Part shown: positions 23,411 to 34,064 of the stretch, piece after piece
Layout: every line of letters starts with the position of its first letter
Position numbering within the stretch: position 1 is the first letter of the stretch
Source: Arabidopsis thaliana
Taxonomy: Eukaryota; Streptophyta; Magnoliopsida; Brassicales; Brassicaceae
Assembly: GCF_000001735.4 (NCBI RefSeq)
Contig: NC_003075.7
Coordinates: forward strand, 7,503,001 to 7,567,000
DNA length: 64,000 nt
Direction of reading: 5' to 3'
Made by a program: the position numbers and the translations under genes
Notes under the pieces: generated by a model
The model's database searches: none
What the model was told of the DNA's origin: nothing
The model's input: the letters and a program-made list of their open reading frames with translations, nothing else

Positions 23411-23674
23411 AGTATAACAAAATTGAGGAACGAACTGATAAGTTGACTGATGATGGGAAGAGGGGGAGAGAGAGATCAAAACCATGGTAAAGATTTTTAT
23501 TTTCTTCCCTTGATTGTGAGAGAAAGAGAGAGAAAAGAGAGGAGAAGGAGAGAGACCAATAAAATAAAACGAAAAAAAAATGTATTTAAAAGGTAAATGG
23601 GTCAAATAACCTATCGAAAGTGTCTGCTTTTTTCAAAGTGTCTGATTAGGAATTAATTTTCTAAAAAGTGCCTA

Positions 23675-24047
23675 ATTACGTAATATTCTCTAATTAATAT
23701 TTGGCAGCCAACATTTGATGAGTTCAACAATTGGTCAAATGCTAAACCGACGACCAAACCGTATGAAGAAATGGAGTGTACCGAGAATAATTGGCTTAAC
23801 CAACGATTTTCTTTATTTTAATGGTTTTCTGCAAATAACGAGAAGTGGTCTTCTTTATTGTGAGGAACTCACTTTATCACTTAAGTATTCTAAAGCAATC
23901 TAGGAATCATGATTGATTCCATTTGTTATTTGTTCTTATGTAAATGAGAAAAGCCAAAAGAAAAGGCATCTAGCAACACTCTTGTTCCACAATATAAAAG
24001 AAACAAAGCCAACCATACCAAAATACAAAAATTGATAGTCTTAATTC
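23675..24047. other. Short spacer downstream of F-box copy 2
   Basis: AT-rich, with one chance open frame at 23715-23903. Probably contains the 3' UTR of the minus-strand F-box gene. No gene seen. Confidence 0.4.
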
Positions 24048-25262
24048 TTAAAGCAACCATTTTCCACCAAAAATGGGAAAAAACGAACGAGCATCCTTAA
24101 AAGCAATCTTCGAGGAAGCAGTAAGATGTTCAAACACTTGGACCACATAACGGGATCGAATATGGTAGACGCAAATACCGTTTTTGTTAGAATCATCGCA
24201 TAGACTCTTCCCATTGTATCTATGAAACTGATCATTACTAAAATATATGCAATTTTTCATACAGTTCGCCTCAACCGTTATTCCTAGATCTAAAAGCAAC
24301 GCTTCACCTCCTAAGGAGATTCTTTCATATCCTGATGAATTATGATCCATCTTGTAGACGGCGAAGAAGCATTCCACCCTCGGGTATGGTTCCACTTTAG
24401 CTACAATGATCAAAACTTCTCCAGACAAAGTGACAGCAACCTTGTAATGACACCCTTGAGTATTATAACTATAACCATTCCGAAACCGCAGAGATGGGAA
24501 AGTTGCACATTTCACTGGAGAATCGCCACCGGAGAAATCATAAACAGTGACCTTCCGAGTTACACTAAGCACGTAAAGCTTGTTTTCTTTAAACGCCATA
24601 TCGATGCAACAATCATTTTTCTTTAAAGGTTTAAACACTTTCCAGCTATAGTTTTCATCTCCTTTCTTGTGATATCCAAAAAGCCTAGAAATATTCCAAA
24701 CAACCAAATAATCTCTTCTTTTCTCATCTACCCACAAAACCGCATTGTCTATTTTAATACAACTACCATCAGAAACATTTTCATAAACCCTTTTGAAAAC
24801 ATTTCCATCACCGGTTGATTCTAGAGGCGGAAGAGGGATCCTCACTCGAGTAAACAGATTCAAAATATGAAAGTCAGTTCTATGGTCCAACATAAGGAAC
24901 CAACTACCGGAACTCGCCAAACAACGACTCCTAGCTAAATCAAACCCGAGATCTCTTACTATGTAGGAACTATGGTCACGAGGATTGTACAACTTACATG
25001 AATCGTTTTTGCTTTCCACATTTTCGCTTGGAAAGAGGATGATCCATGGACTTGTTGGATTTTTTACTGCGAGACATGATTCCGAAGCTGAATACCATTC
25101 TAAAGAAATGCATCTGCCTCGATGAAAATCAACAAAGCTTAAGCGCTCCAATATCGATCTAAGCAAGTCCAAGACAAGTACAGGCTGCTTTGAATCGTCG
25201 TTGCATTTTTTTTCCTCGGAATCGCTCATCTCCTTCTTTTGTTTCTTCTGTATCACGGCCAA
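24048..25262 (-). CDS. F-box protein with DUF295 domain, copy 2 (At4g12820-like)
   Basis: Single exon, 404 aa. The F-box at about residues 30-70 (LLRSILERLSFVDFHRGRCI) is followed by a DUF295 domain: PWIILFPSENVESKND, CKLYNPRDHSSYIVRDLGFD, SGSWFLMLDHRTDFHILNLF, RDYLVVWNISRLFGYHKKGD. It is closely similar along its full length to the gene at 19831-21003, including the 3' flank (AAAGCAACCATTTT), so the pair is a tandem duplication later separated by inserted repeats. Likely SCF substrate receptor, target unknown. It differs by insertions such as VFKRVYENVSDGSC near residue 150 and YSYNTQGCHYK near 275. Confidence 0.88.
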   Translation of the reverse strand: MAVIQKKQKKEMSDSEEKKCNDDSKQPVLVLDLLRSILERLSFVDFHRGRCISLEWYSASESCLAVKNPTSPWIILFPSENVESKNDSCKLYNPRDHSSYIVRDLGFDLARSRCLASSGSWFLMLDHRTDFHILNLFTRVRIPLPPLESTGDGNVFKRVYENVSDGSCIKIDNAVLWVDEKRRDYLVVWNISRLFGYHKKGDENYSWKVFKPLKKNDCCIDMAFKENKLYVLSVTRKVTVYDFSGGDSPVKCATFPSLRFRNGYSYNTQGCHYKVAVTLSGEVLIIVAKVEPYPRVECFFAVYKMDHNSSGYERISLGGEALLLDLGITVEANCMKNCIYFSNDQFHRYNGKSLCDDSNKNGICVYHIRSRYVVQVFEHLTASSKIAFKDARSFFPIFGGKWLL

Positions 25263-26470
25263 GTCAAAAACCCTAGTTAGATAAGGACGCTTCCCTAATT
25301 AATTAATTATAACATATTTTTACTTTATTGACATTAATTTTAATTTTAATTTTATTTTTAAGTAATTTTATTTTTTTTATTTTACTAAAAACATCTCTAA
25401 CATACATCCCTAATCATAAGTGATATATAGCTGAGAATTTATTTTTATTTTAACTGATTTTTTTTTTCTATACATTAGATAATGCATGAAATTTATAGAT
25501 ATAAATTTAGAATTAATTATTTTGAAATTGGACTGTGTCACTGACTTACTGTCACACATTTAGTGCATATATGAGCTATGATGCTAAAAGATATCATCCG
25601 TGAATGAAAAGTTACAGTCTCATAAGTCAAAGAACATAAAAAGAATCTGAAAATAGTATAAGGTAAAACAAAATTGTCATATGTATAGTACTCATGCAAA
25701 AAAAGAGTATTTGAAGAACTATCGGAAGCTCGAAATCAAATATCTTTTTATTAATTAGAAAACTAAGTAGCTAGAAGAAGAGAATGGTGAAGAGAATGTT
25801 AGAATCACATGAGAGATGCATAAATCTTGGAAACCGGCATTGATAATTAGATTCTTCTTCTCCAGCTGCTTGAGAGTTGAGAGGCGCCATTTTTTCACAT
25901 GTCACTGCCCAAATGTGAATTTAGACTTGGAAAAGAAACGCCACTAGTTTCTGGTTCATTATCATGACTCAGATTTTTATTTTTGTTTACTCAGTCTAGA
26001 TATGTAACCCATTTAACATAAACCAACATATATATTTGACAGATTTTTTTTTTCTTTTTTTATATTTACTTTACAAATTATTTTATCATTTACAATTAAT
26101 GTTTGAAGATTTTAAAAACACTTTTTCATATCAACTTTCTACATAGATTAGTATGTACAAATCCAAAATATATGTAACTAAATAATTACAATAAATATCA
26201 ATCACGTTTTTCTTTATTTATTTATAATATTTCACATTTTCATTAATTATTGTGTCACCTAAATAAAGCACAAAAGTTAAATAAAAAAGACAAAAAGACA
26301 CTAGCTTTTACAAAAAAAAAAAAAAAAACCTTGCCTATTGCAAAACATTACCCCCATATCTCTTCATATGACCATAGCATTTATATATACCTTCACTTAG
26401 AACAATTCATAATCAAAATCTCAAACATTATCAATATAACTATATAGACGGGAGTCACTAGTTAGAAGAC
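25263..26470 (+). promoter_or_regulatory. Upstream region of the LTP-like gene, including duplicated block A
   Basis: AT-rich spacer. 25630-26376 is repeated at 27181-27900, about 1.55 kb downstream. A TATA element TATATATA at 26392-26399 lies about 70 bp before the start codon and just outside the duplicated block. No other gene seen. Confidence 0.6.
25630..26376 (+). repeat. Direct repeat A: promoter block of the LTP-like gene
   Basis: Shares with 27181-27900 landmarks in the same order: GTATTxGAAGAACTA, TTATTAATTAGAAAAC, GAAACGCCACTAGTTTCTGG, TTTTTCATATCAA, TACATAGATTAGTA, and TTGCCTATTGCAAAACATTA. Confidence 0.85.
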
Positions 26471-26758
26471 ATGAAATTCATTACATCAGTATTCATCGTA
26501 TTCATTATGTTATCTTTAATTCTGACTAAAACAATGATTTCTGGGAAAGAGGAGAACGCGACATGCGTTATGGCAAATCTTCAAATATGCAAGTCGGCGG
26601 TAACAACCGGAAACCCACATTCGAAGGAATGTTGTGAAAAACTGAAAGAACAACAATCGTGTTTTTGTGAATACTTGAAAGATCCATTAGTTGTTCCATA
26701 TATTACATATGCCAAAATAATCTTAGCAGCTTGTGGTTTATCTTTTCCTAATTGTTGA
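26471..26758 (+). CDS. Small secreted eight-cysteine protein, lipid-transfer-protein-like (At4g12825-like)
   Basis: Single exon, 95 aa. Residues 1-25 are a hydrophobic signal peptide (MKFITSVFIVFIMLSLILT). The remainder has eight cysteines in the C-Xn-C-Xn-CC-Xn-CXC-Xn-C-Xn-C order of plant non-specific lipid transfer proteins: ATC, IC, ECC, CFC, AAC and the final PNC. The CXC here is CFC. This fold holds a lipid in a tunnel stabilised by four disulfides; the protein should be apoplastic. It is short and divergent, so a specific lipid role is not supported. The start is the first ATG after the TATA box at 26392 and opens directly into the signal peptide. Confidence 0.85.
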   Translation: MKFITSVFIVFIMLSLILTKTMISGKEENATCVMANLQICKSAVTTGNPHSKECCEKLKEQQSCFCEYLKDPLVVPYITYAKIILAACGLSFPNC

Positions 26759-28188
26759 AGTTTTAAACATTTATGACATAATCTATAAATGTTATAATCA
26801 TCAAAATTATATTTGATAATGTTTATCATTGGAAGTTTATCATGTCAAGGTTATTAACCTGATTTTAATATATAAAAAATGTGTTTTCTTATAGAAATAT
26901 ATTGTTATTATGGATGTTCTAAATTCAATAACTACTCGTCTTTTGCTCTTTAGTAAAGTATGATTTTTCTATCTAAGTCTCTCCCTAGACAGAAAATATA
27001 ACCACATCAAACTAGAATTCATGACCATACTCATGAAAAATATAAATTTGGATCATGCACATGATAAGTTGTGTTAGTTTGCAGCGTGAAACGAATATCA
27101 GAATCTATGAGCCTATCAATAACCTTAACACTGAAGTTGCGTCCAATAGAAAAGTTAAAAAGACACTAAAAGCCAAACCAAAGAACATAGAGGGATTCTA
27201 AAAAATAGTATAATTAGTGTAAAACAAAAATGTCATATGTGTAGTGCTTATGTAAAAAAAAAAGTATTCGAAGAACTAAGGAAAGCACGAAATAAACTAT
27301 TTTTTTTTATTAATTAGAAAACCATGTAGAAGAAGAGATTAGTGTAGAACAGAACTGTTAGAATCACATAAGAGGCACATAAATCTTGACAACATGCATC
27401 CATGATTGGATTTTTCTTATGAGGATGCTTGAATGCCATTTTTACATGTCACTGCTCAAATGTAAATTTAAGACTTCGAAAAGAAACGCCACTAGTTTCT
27501 GGTTCATTGTCAAGACCCAGATACTTAATTCCGGTATATTCAATGTAACTCTGTAATCTAGTTAATATAAAACAAAAGCTTTGAGATATATATGCTTTTT
27601 TCTTTTTGTATACTTACTTTACAAATTCTTTTATTATTTACAATTAGTGTGTGAAGATTAATAAAATACTTTTTCATATCAAATTTCTACATAGATTAGT
27701 ATTGTATAAATCCAAAATATATGTAATTCAATATTTAAAATTAATATAAATAGCGAAAAATTGTGTCACATAGATATGAAATGTACTAAATTTTTTAATT
27801 TTATTTTCAGACAAAAGACATTAGCTTTTACGAAGAAAAAAAACACAAAAAAGTACTCTTGCCTATTGCAAAACATTACCCCATCTCTCCATATGAGCAT
27901 CGATAATAAAGATGAGTTATGTTAATCATCTTTGTGATTGTTGTTTGTGAGGCTGTTAATAATTCATTTTAAAAAAGGGAACTTAATAGTTGTCTCTAAT
28001 AGGATAAGCATTTAAAACGCAGCGTTTTATTACTAACTTACGTCATTGTCTCATGCAAATGACATAAGCTAGAGAAAATCTTGATTCCTCCGTCAAGGCA
28101 AAACCACATAAAGCCTATCTCCTGCCGCGAAACAACCGTTTAAACCACCAATTCTCTCATCCGTACCAAAGAACAAAAAAAAGATAAA
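26759..28188. other. Spacer holding promoter copy B and the promoter of the hydrolase gene
   Basis: After the LTP-like 3' UTR (to about 26900) comes direct repeat B at 27181-27900, then a unique region of 290 bp with AACGCAGCGTTTTATTACTA at about 28016-28035 before the hydrolase ATG. No coding remnant of a second LTP gene follows copy B. Confidence 0.6.
27181..27900 (+). repeat. Direct repeat B: orphan copy of the LTP promoter
   Basis: Partner of 25630-26376, with substitutions and indels. It ends at the same place, just before where the TATA box would be, and is followed by unrelated sequence. Confidence 0.85.
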
Positions 28189-30327
28189 ATGGCGGTTCAT
28201 ATTCACAACCCTAACTTTTTCCACACTCATCATCTCCGAGCATCTCTTACTTCTGCCTCTGCATCACCTTCCTCATATCTCTTTCATAGACACTCTGCTT
28301 CAAAGTATCCTAGCTTCCTCTGCAAATCCAATAACAAAGATGTATATCCTTTCTTTCTTACAACTTCTAACAAAAAACCTTGAGTACTATAATTGAATGG
28401 TTTCTTCTTCTTCTTTTTACTAACAGGACTATCTCATTGATGCTCCTGTTTCTGTTGGAGATGGATTCTCTTTTAGTGGAGGTAATCAAAAAGATTATAC
28501 CCTTTTTTTGTATAATTGTAAAGACTAAATCTTTTTTTTTCTCTCAGGGAAGTATTCGGATCAACCGAGTCCATCAGATGAGTGGTTGAAGCAAGGGAAA
28601 TGGGTAGGAAAAAGATTCCTCTACTTAGCTTTAAGACATAGTTTTCATTGAACATTTTGATTCTGCAACTTTCAGGTTAAAGCTCATAGAGTTGGCGGCT
28701 CTGGTGTAGAAGCAAAAGATCCGATTTTCGGATTAACAATGGGAGCTAGCTCTCAAGCTTCAAAAGATCTTTTCCGGTAAAACACACTTTGAGTTAAAGT
28801 TTCTAGTCTTATCTTTGTAGTAATGGCTTTAAGGGTGTCTATGATTCTGTCTCTATAGATGGTTTAGTGTAGAATCCGGGAGTGTAGATAGTCCTCCTGT
28901 TATACTCATCCATGGATTCCCATCTCAGGTACGTAATAATATTTTCCTTTGAACACATCTTACAGCGAATAGCTTACGGATATTTTTGTGTGACTAGGCT
29001 TATTCTTACCGGAAAACTATTCCCGTTCTTTCAAAGAACTACCGCGCCATTGCTTTCGATTGGCTAGGTAACTTCTTTTCCTGAAGTTTTTTCCTTTTGT
29101 TGAAGTTCTGTTGCTGATCCTTTTTCATGACAGGATTTGGATTTTCTGACAAGCCTCAGGCTGGATATGGATTCAACTATACAATGGACGGTAACATGAT
29201 CTTAAACCCCGCTTCTCGATCAACAGACCTTAACCCGAGAGAGTATCCAGATTTATCAGAATAATCTGTGGCTTTGCAGAGTTTGTTTCTTCGCTGGAGT
29301 CATTCATTGACGAAGTAACTACTAGTAAGGTGTCACTTGTGGTGCAGGTACGTAACATCACTTCATTTCTCACTGAAGAGGCAATATTTCAGATTTTTCA
29401 GTGTTGACTTCTCTGCTTTGGTGTTTTTGTCAGGGCTACTTCTCAGCTGCTGTTGTAAAATATGCAAGAAACCGACCAGACAAGATCAAGAATCTCATAC
29501 TCTTGAATCCTCCTGTAAGAAAGGAACCTTAAACATAACCAACCTACTACTTTCTTCTCTTTGTTAAAACTAACTTAGAACTTATATATACGGTTTCAGC
29601 TCACACCAGAACATGCTAAACTTCCATCAACATTGTCTGTATTCAGCAACTTTTTGCTTGGGGAAATTTTCTCTCAGGTTAGTTTCATCAAAGTTGCTTC
29701 TTTGTGTTTTCTCCTACAACAAATTCTTGATTTATAGAAACCAATAATAGGATCCTCTAAGAGCAAGTGACAAGCCTTTAACAAGCTGTGGTCCTTACAA
29801 AATGAAAGAAGACGATGCAATGGTTTATCGAAGACCTTATCTTACCTCAGGTTCTTCTGGTTTTGCACTTAATGCCATAAGCAGGTCCATGAAGAAAGAA
29901 CTTAAGGTTCTCATAAAGCCTCTCTTTCTTCATTCATACTGTCAAAAATCAAGATTTCAAGTTGATATCTAGAGAATTGGCATTTCATTAGAACTTTTAC
30001 CTGCAGAAATATGCAGAAGAGATGAGGACATCACTAATGGATAAAAACTGGAAAATCCCGATCACCGTGTGCTGGGGACAACGAGATAGGTGGTTAAGCT
30101 ATGAAGGAGTTGAAGAGTTCTGCAAGAGTTCGGGACACAACCTCGTCGAATTACCAAATGTACCGGTTACTTCCTGATATATATATCTGTGAGACATTGC
30201 TAAACAATAAAGCTAACTTGAAAACTGATTTTTCCCTTATCAGGCTGGCCATCATGTACAAGAAGATTGTGGAGAGGAACTTGGAGGAATAATCTCAAGA
30301 ATCATAAGCAAATCTGCTCTATTCTAA
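28189..30327 (+). CDS. Plastid alpha/beta-hydrolase-fold protein (At4g12830-like)
   Basis: Thirteen exons, phase-checked: 28189-28341, 28427-28481, 28548-28603, 28676-28776, 28859-28928, 28998-29067, 29134-29190, 29280-29347, 29434-29514, 29600-29677, 29751-29906, 30007-30159, 30244-30327; 393 aa. Residues 1-45 are a Ser/His-rich likely chloroplast transit peptide. The fold shows the oxyanion loop ILIHGFPSQ, the strand/turn IAFDWLGFGFSDKP, the elbow VSLVVQGYFSAAV, the acid-loop strand TVCWGQRDRW, and the catalytic-His motif AGHHVQED. The closest described enzymes are haloalkane dehalogenase-like hydrolases. The nucleophile elbow has Gly or Phe where Ser, Asp or Cys is expected, so catalysis by the standard triad is doubtful. 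Confidence 0.9.
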
Positions 30328-30620
30328 CTGGAACCACTCCACAAGAATATTGAAAGAACGTAAAGAACCATTTGTATAAACTCAGCTTTATTCAAAACAT
30401 ACTCTAGTTCCAGTGGTACATTACATATAAGTCACCAGTAAGATTTTTGTGCTTAACTTTGAGGCTCTATAAAGTAGGAGATTCTCCAGTTCTCTAGTAC
30501 AAATTTGTAACATCCTAAAAAGAATGTAGCTTGATCTACATGTATACCTTCTCTTTTGCTTCCTTGAGGTATGCATGTGCTTTCTATATATGTATAATTG
30601 TGTCCACAACAAGCAATCTT

Positions 30621-33263
30621 TCATGTTTGGAATCGGTCTATCCAGCACTCATCGTTCTTCACAGCATTTTTCCATCTATGTTTAAAAGTCTCTAACTCGA
30701 CATAAGTTTGCTTCCGAACCTAGGTAATGATCATTGTTTTGAATAGAGATTTTAGCTAAAACAAAGCACTCTATCATCTTTTTAAATACCAAACTGGTTA
30801 GAAACTTACCTCAGTTCTACCAGTTGACACTGATGATGATTTGTCTGCAGCATGCGGAGTCTTGGTCTTATCGAGCTTCCCTGAATCCGTCTGCTTATAC
30901 ACAGTAACTATAATTACTTCCTAAATAAAACTCATGTAGACTAGTATGAAGAAATGACAAGAGAACCAGTTTCAAACCTTGTTTTCAGCTGAACCTCCTC
31001 CTAATGTAGGAAGACCCATATGAAGTATATACTCGGAATCAACAATACCGATATTTTTGGTTCGATCACCCTATGCCAAGCAACAACAACAATACTAAGA
31101 AAAAAACAAAACCAACAAATAAAAGAATGTACATATTAGCTTGGCTCAGTCACAATTTACCTGTGCACAATATCCAAGCTGAAAATCTATACCCCATCCA
31201 TGGTTTAAGTCATTCTATAAAAGAAAAAACACAAAGTCAAGTATCCAGATGTTGATGGTCTTCATGAGTCTGTAACATAATTAGTTCAAACATATGAAAT
31301 ACCTGAATCATATGCCATGTACACCTCCAAGCTGCTCTGGAAAACACAGGAGCCATCATTTCAACAAATCTGTAGGAGAGAGTTTTTTTTAATGAGTTTA
31401 AGAACAAGTTATGCTTTCCACTGAAGAAGGAAATGAAGATTCAGTTCTTTTACCCTGTGCAAGGAGGTCCAGTGCTATTCTCGTTGCACCTCGCCCGACC
31501 AATGACTTTGTATGTTCTCCTTTTAAACATCAAAACGTTGTAAAAAGATTCATTCTTACAATCTCTTTTCTTCTCTTTGCTAAAATTTTTTCTATTGGAG
31601 CTTGAGAGAAGTACCTATGTACTCTTGATTTCTTGTCTCGTGAGGTAAGTTGATGATGCACTTCAGAGAAATTGGGATCAAGAGCAGGTTGTGATATTTC
31701 AAGCTTTTCTTCTTTAATAATTGAAACATACCTGAAAATTTTCATCTCATTAGATACCACATCTTTACCAAGTGACAAACAATATATTCTTTGTATAACA
31801 TTGTACCTTCTAGCATCAAAATGGTCAACACCGAGATCTTCATCCCATAGAAAAATGTAAGAATAAGCTGAGACAATATCCGGGTGTAGAAAACGCTTTG
31901 CAAACCACCTAAAAGAGTCACAAACATATTCAAACTGTACAGCCAAATGTAAAAAATCCTCGTCGGGTTTTACGATTATAACAGAACAGTTACCATTTGG
32001 TTTGGTTTACTACAGAAATATGAATGGCAGTGTCACTCCACTCAAACTCCTTCCATTCATCCACAGCACCATCGTAGTGAAACAGCATCACAACAAACTC
32101 ACTTGATGGAAACTGCCATATAAGAAAGTGGAAAAACAGAGATATCACATCAAAACTGTTTCATTACCGAGAAGGTAATGTCCGAGGTTTTACCTTCTTG
32201 ACAATCTTGTTGACACTTTCCTTTTGTCTTATTCCAACTGCCATAGCTAATAAGCTTGGTTTCGGTTTCTAAGCAAACAAAAACAGAAAATATAGCGTTA
32301 AAGGAATGACAACAGAGAAACTTGTGAACGTTTGGCAACAGGTAAAGATACCTTATCGCGCTTTGCTCCCCATAACGGTCGCATTTCCAAGTCAGATGTA
32401 CTTGCAACAATACCTCGCGGTAACGTCTCGCTACCAGGAGGCCTAAGTTGTGTCTAATTAAGCAAAGCAACATGAAAAAATGTTAAGATTCATATAGAAA
32501 GGGAACTTTGTTTTGAGCAGCTTATTCAACAGACCTTGCACATCTTTAGTTTAGCAAGATTTAGTCTAATTATCGAACTCCATCCCGCGATACCCTGTCA
32601 ATTAGTACACTCAAAACTGTTCTATAACATTATTCAGATTCAAGATAATGCTTAAAAGTTGCAGTCTAAGAACTCATACCTCTTTATAGTCTACTGTAAT
32701 AAAAGCATTCCCTATAAGGAAGATCATTGCAAGAAAAAACACTAAAGAGAACAAGCGACGAAGAGACAAGCCCTTTCGTTTTTGATTCATACTTAATGAT
32801 CCCTGAAAAGGCAACGAATAAAGAAGATCCATAACACATTAAACTCAAATCACAAGAACCTAATCAGTATTTAAACCCAAACACACACAAAATGACATTA
32901 ATAGGGAAAGTAGTATGATCTCATTGAACAACAATGCCACAATAAAGATTCAAGATTGTGAAAGACTTGAGAGTTTTAATTGTGTAAACTCATAACGATC
33001 CACAGTTTCGTAGAGAATGGGCATATAAGTAGAACATCAACACATGAAGAAGATAAAAGACTTGAAATTTCATGATTGAAAACTTCAATTGGATTCTTGA
33101 GCTAATGAAATTTCAGAACTTTTTTGGTTTATTTCGACAACTTTTGAATCCAGAAATGGCAAAATGGGAGACAAACAAAAAGAACTAAACAAGACAAGAA
33201 GAAAAGAACGAAGAGCAAGAGAAAAAAGCTTACAGAGCTCAAAATCTTGGGTTTCTTGTTCAT
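30621..33263 (-). CDS. DUF707 family membrane-anchored protein (At4g12840-like)
   Basis: Fourteen exons, phase-checked: 33263-33234, 32802-32680, 32594-32535, 32453-32352, 32268-32194, 32112-31994, 31908-31807, 31731-31615, 31519-31454, 31369-31303, 31214-31161, 31070-30978, 30890-30810, 30719-30621; 395 aa. A basic N-terminus (NQKRKGLSLRRL) precedes one hydrophobic segment at about residues 25-45 (FSLVFFLAMIFLIGNAFI), fitting a type II Golgi-type anchor. DUF707 hallmarks follow: FPSSEFVVMLFHYDGAVDEW, SYIFLWDEDLGVDHFD, RCNENSTGPPCTGFVEMMAP, and GWGIDFQLGYCAQGDRTKNI. The WDEDLG segment and domain layout resemble glycosyltransferase-like folds, but no activity is established to my knowledge. 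Its 3' end lies 293 bp from the hydrolase 3' end (convergent). Confidence 0.9.
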
Positions 33264-34064
33264 TTTTCAAGAACAGTGGTCTAAATATAGCGAAGCTCTT
33301 TCTTTAAAATCAAATAAGTAAAGTGTAGAGTCATAGTGTTAGAATACCTTATTTTTGTCAGAATTGGTTATTTTACAAAATTATAACTACTACTTTAGTT
33401 CCTTAAAGTTAGCTTCGAATAGGAAAATAAAATAAAATTGGGTATGAAAGCAATTACTGTAAGAAGGTCAACAAGTCAACCGTTTTAAACAAAAGTGATA
33501 TTTTACTAAATTCGAAATCGAAATTTGCGTGTAGGAATCGTCGCAAAAGAAGGTTTTTATGGCTTAAAATGAGTGACCAAATGTCATTAAAGGTTCGCAC
33601 GTGTATTGTTTTGCTATGCATTTCTCCACTTTATATAAGTAACGTATGATGCGATGTCCATGTGACCAGCTTTTGCTTAGATTTGTTACAAGAGAAAAGA
33701 TCTAAGAAAATTAGGGTGAATAATATAACAAATAATTTTCTTTTCACTCGGAAAATTATACAAATTGTTTTAGGGTCAAATTTATCTTTATAGGATAAAG
33801 TTATTCATTTACATCTACATTGAAGAAGAAAATAAAATTTGGATTAAGGTATATGAGGAGCAATGTAAGATACATTAAACCGGTTCGTAAGATACATTAA
33901 ACCGGTTTAATGTTCAGAAAAATCGAACCGGATTAAGTTTTAGGAAAATAGAACCGGATTAATTTCGTGAATCAAACATACCGGATTAACAGAGCTTGAT
34001 CTGAAACTTAACGAACTCGATCCATAAAGGGTTTTGTTTTGTGAGTTGGATCTGGCTTATTCCG
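33264..34064. promoter_or_regulatory. Divergent spacer with repeated AACCGG motifs before the FAR1-domain gene
   Basis: Divergent promoter region. About 33867-33990 holds a short tandem duplication (GTAAGATACATTAAACCGGT twice) plus several more AACCGGATTAA or ACCGGATTAA copies within about 120 bp. This dense array sits about 80-200 bp upstream of the start codon. No gene seen. Confidence 0.6.

Larger units (their letters stand above)
21737..23674. mobile_element. Putative non-autonomous TIR element (MULE/VANDAL-like) between the F-box genes
   Basis: The ends are imperfect inverted repeats of about 40 bp. The left end begins TAGGCACTTTTAGAGAATTT and the right end, reversed, TAGGCACTTTTTAGAAAATT; both continue with GACACTT. 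No matching 9-bp target duplication was found. The interior has three tandem repeats (22010-22430), no transposase, and a gene-like antisense segment at 23195-23410. A short internal block, TTTAGAGTTTTGTTTTACG in reverse at about 22626-22650, recurs at 59837-59856 in the element at 58310-61140, so the two are relatives. Confidence 0.55.

Noticed and set aside
23715..23903. 62-residue plus-strand frame between the TIR element and F-box copy 2
   Set aside because: No paralogue, domain or splice support; probably chance in the 3' flank of the F-box gene.
27901..28188. Second LTP-like gene after promoter copy B
   Set aside because: No signal-peptide or Cys-rich frame follows the block; the next coding sequence is the unrelated hydrolase.
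28473..28655. Minus-strand open frame inside the hydrolase gene
   Set aside because: Overlaps three phase-consistent exons of the plus-strand gene.
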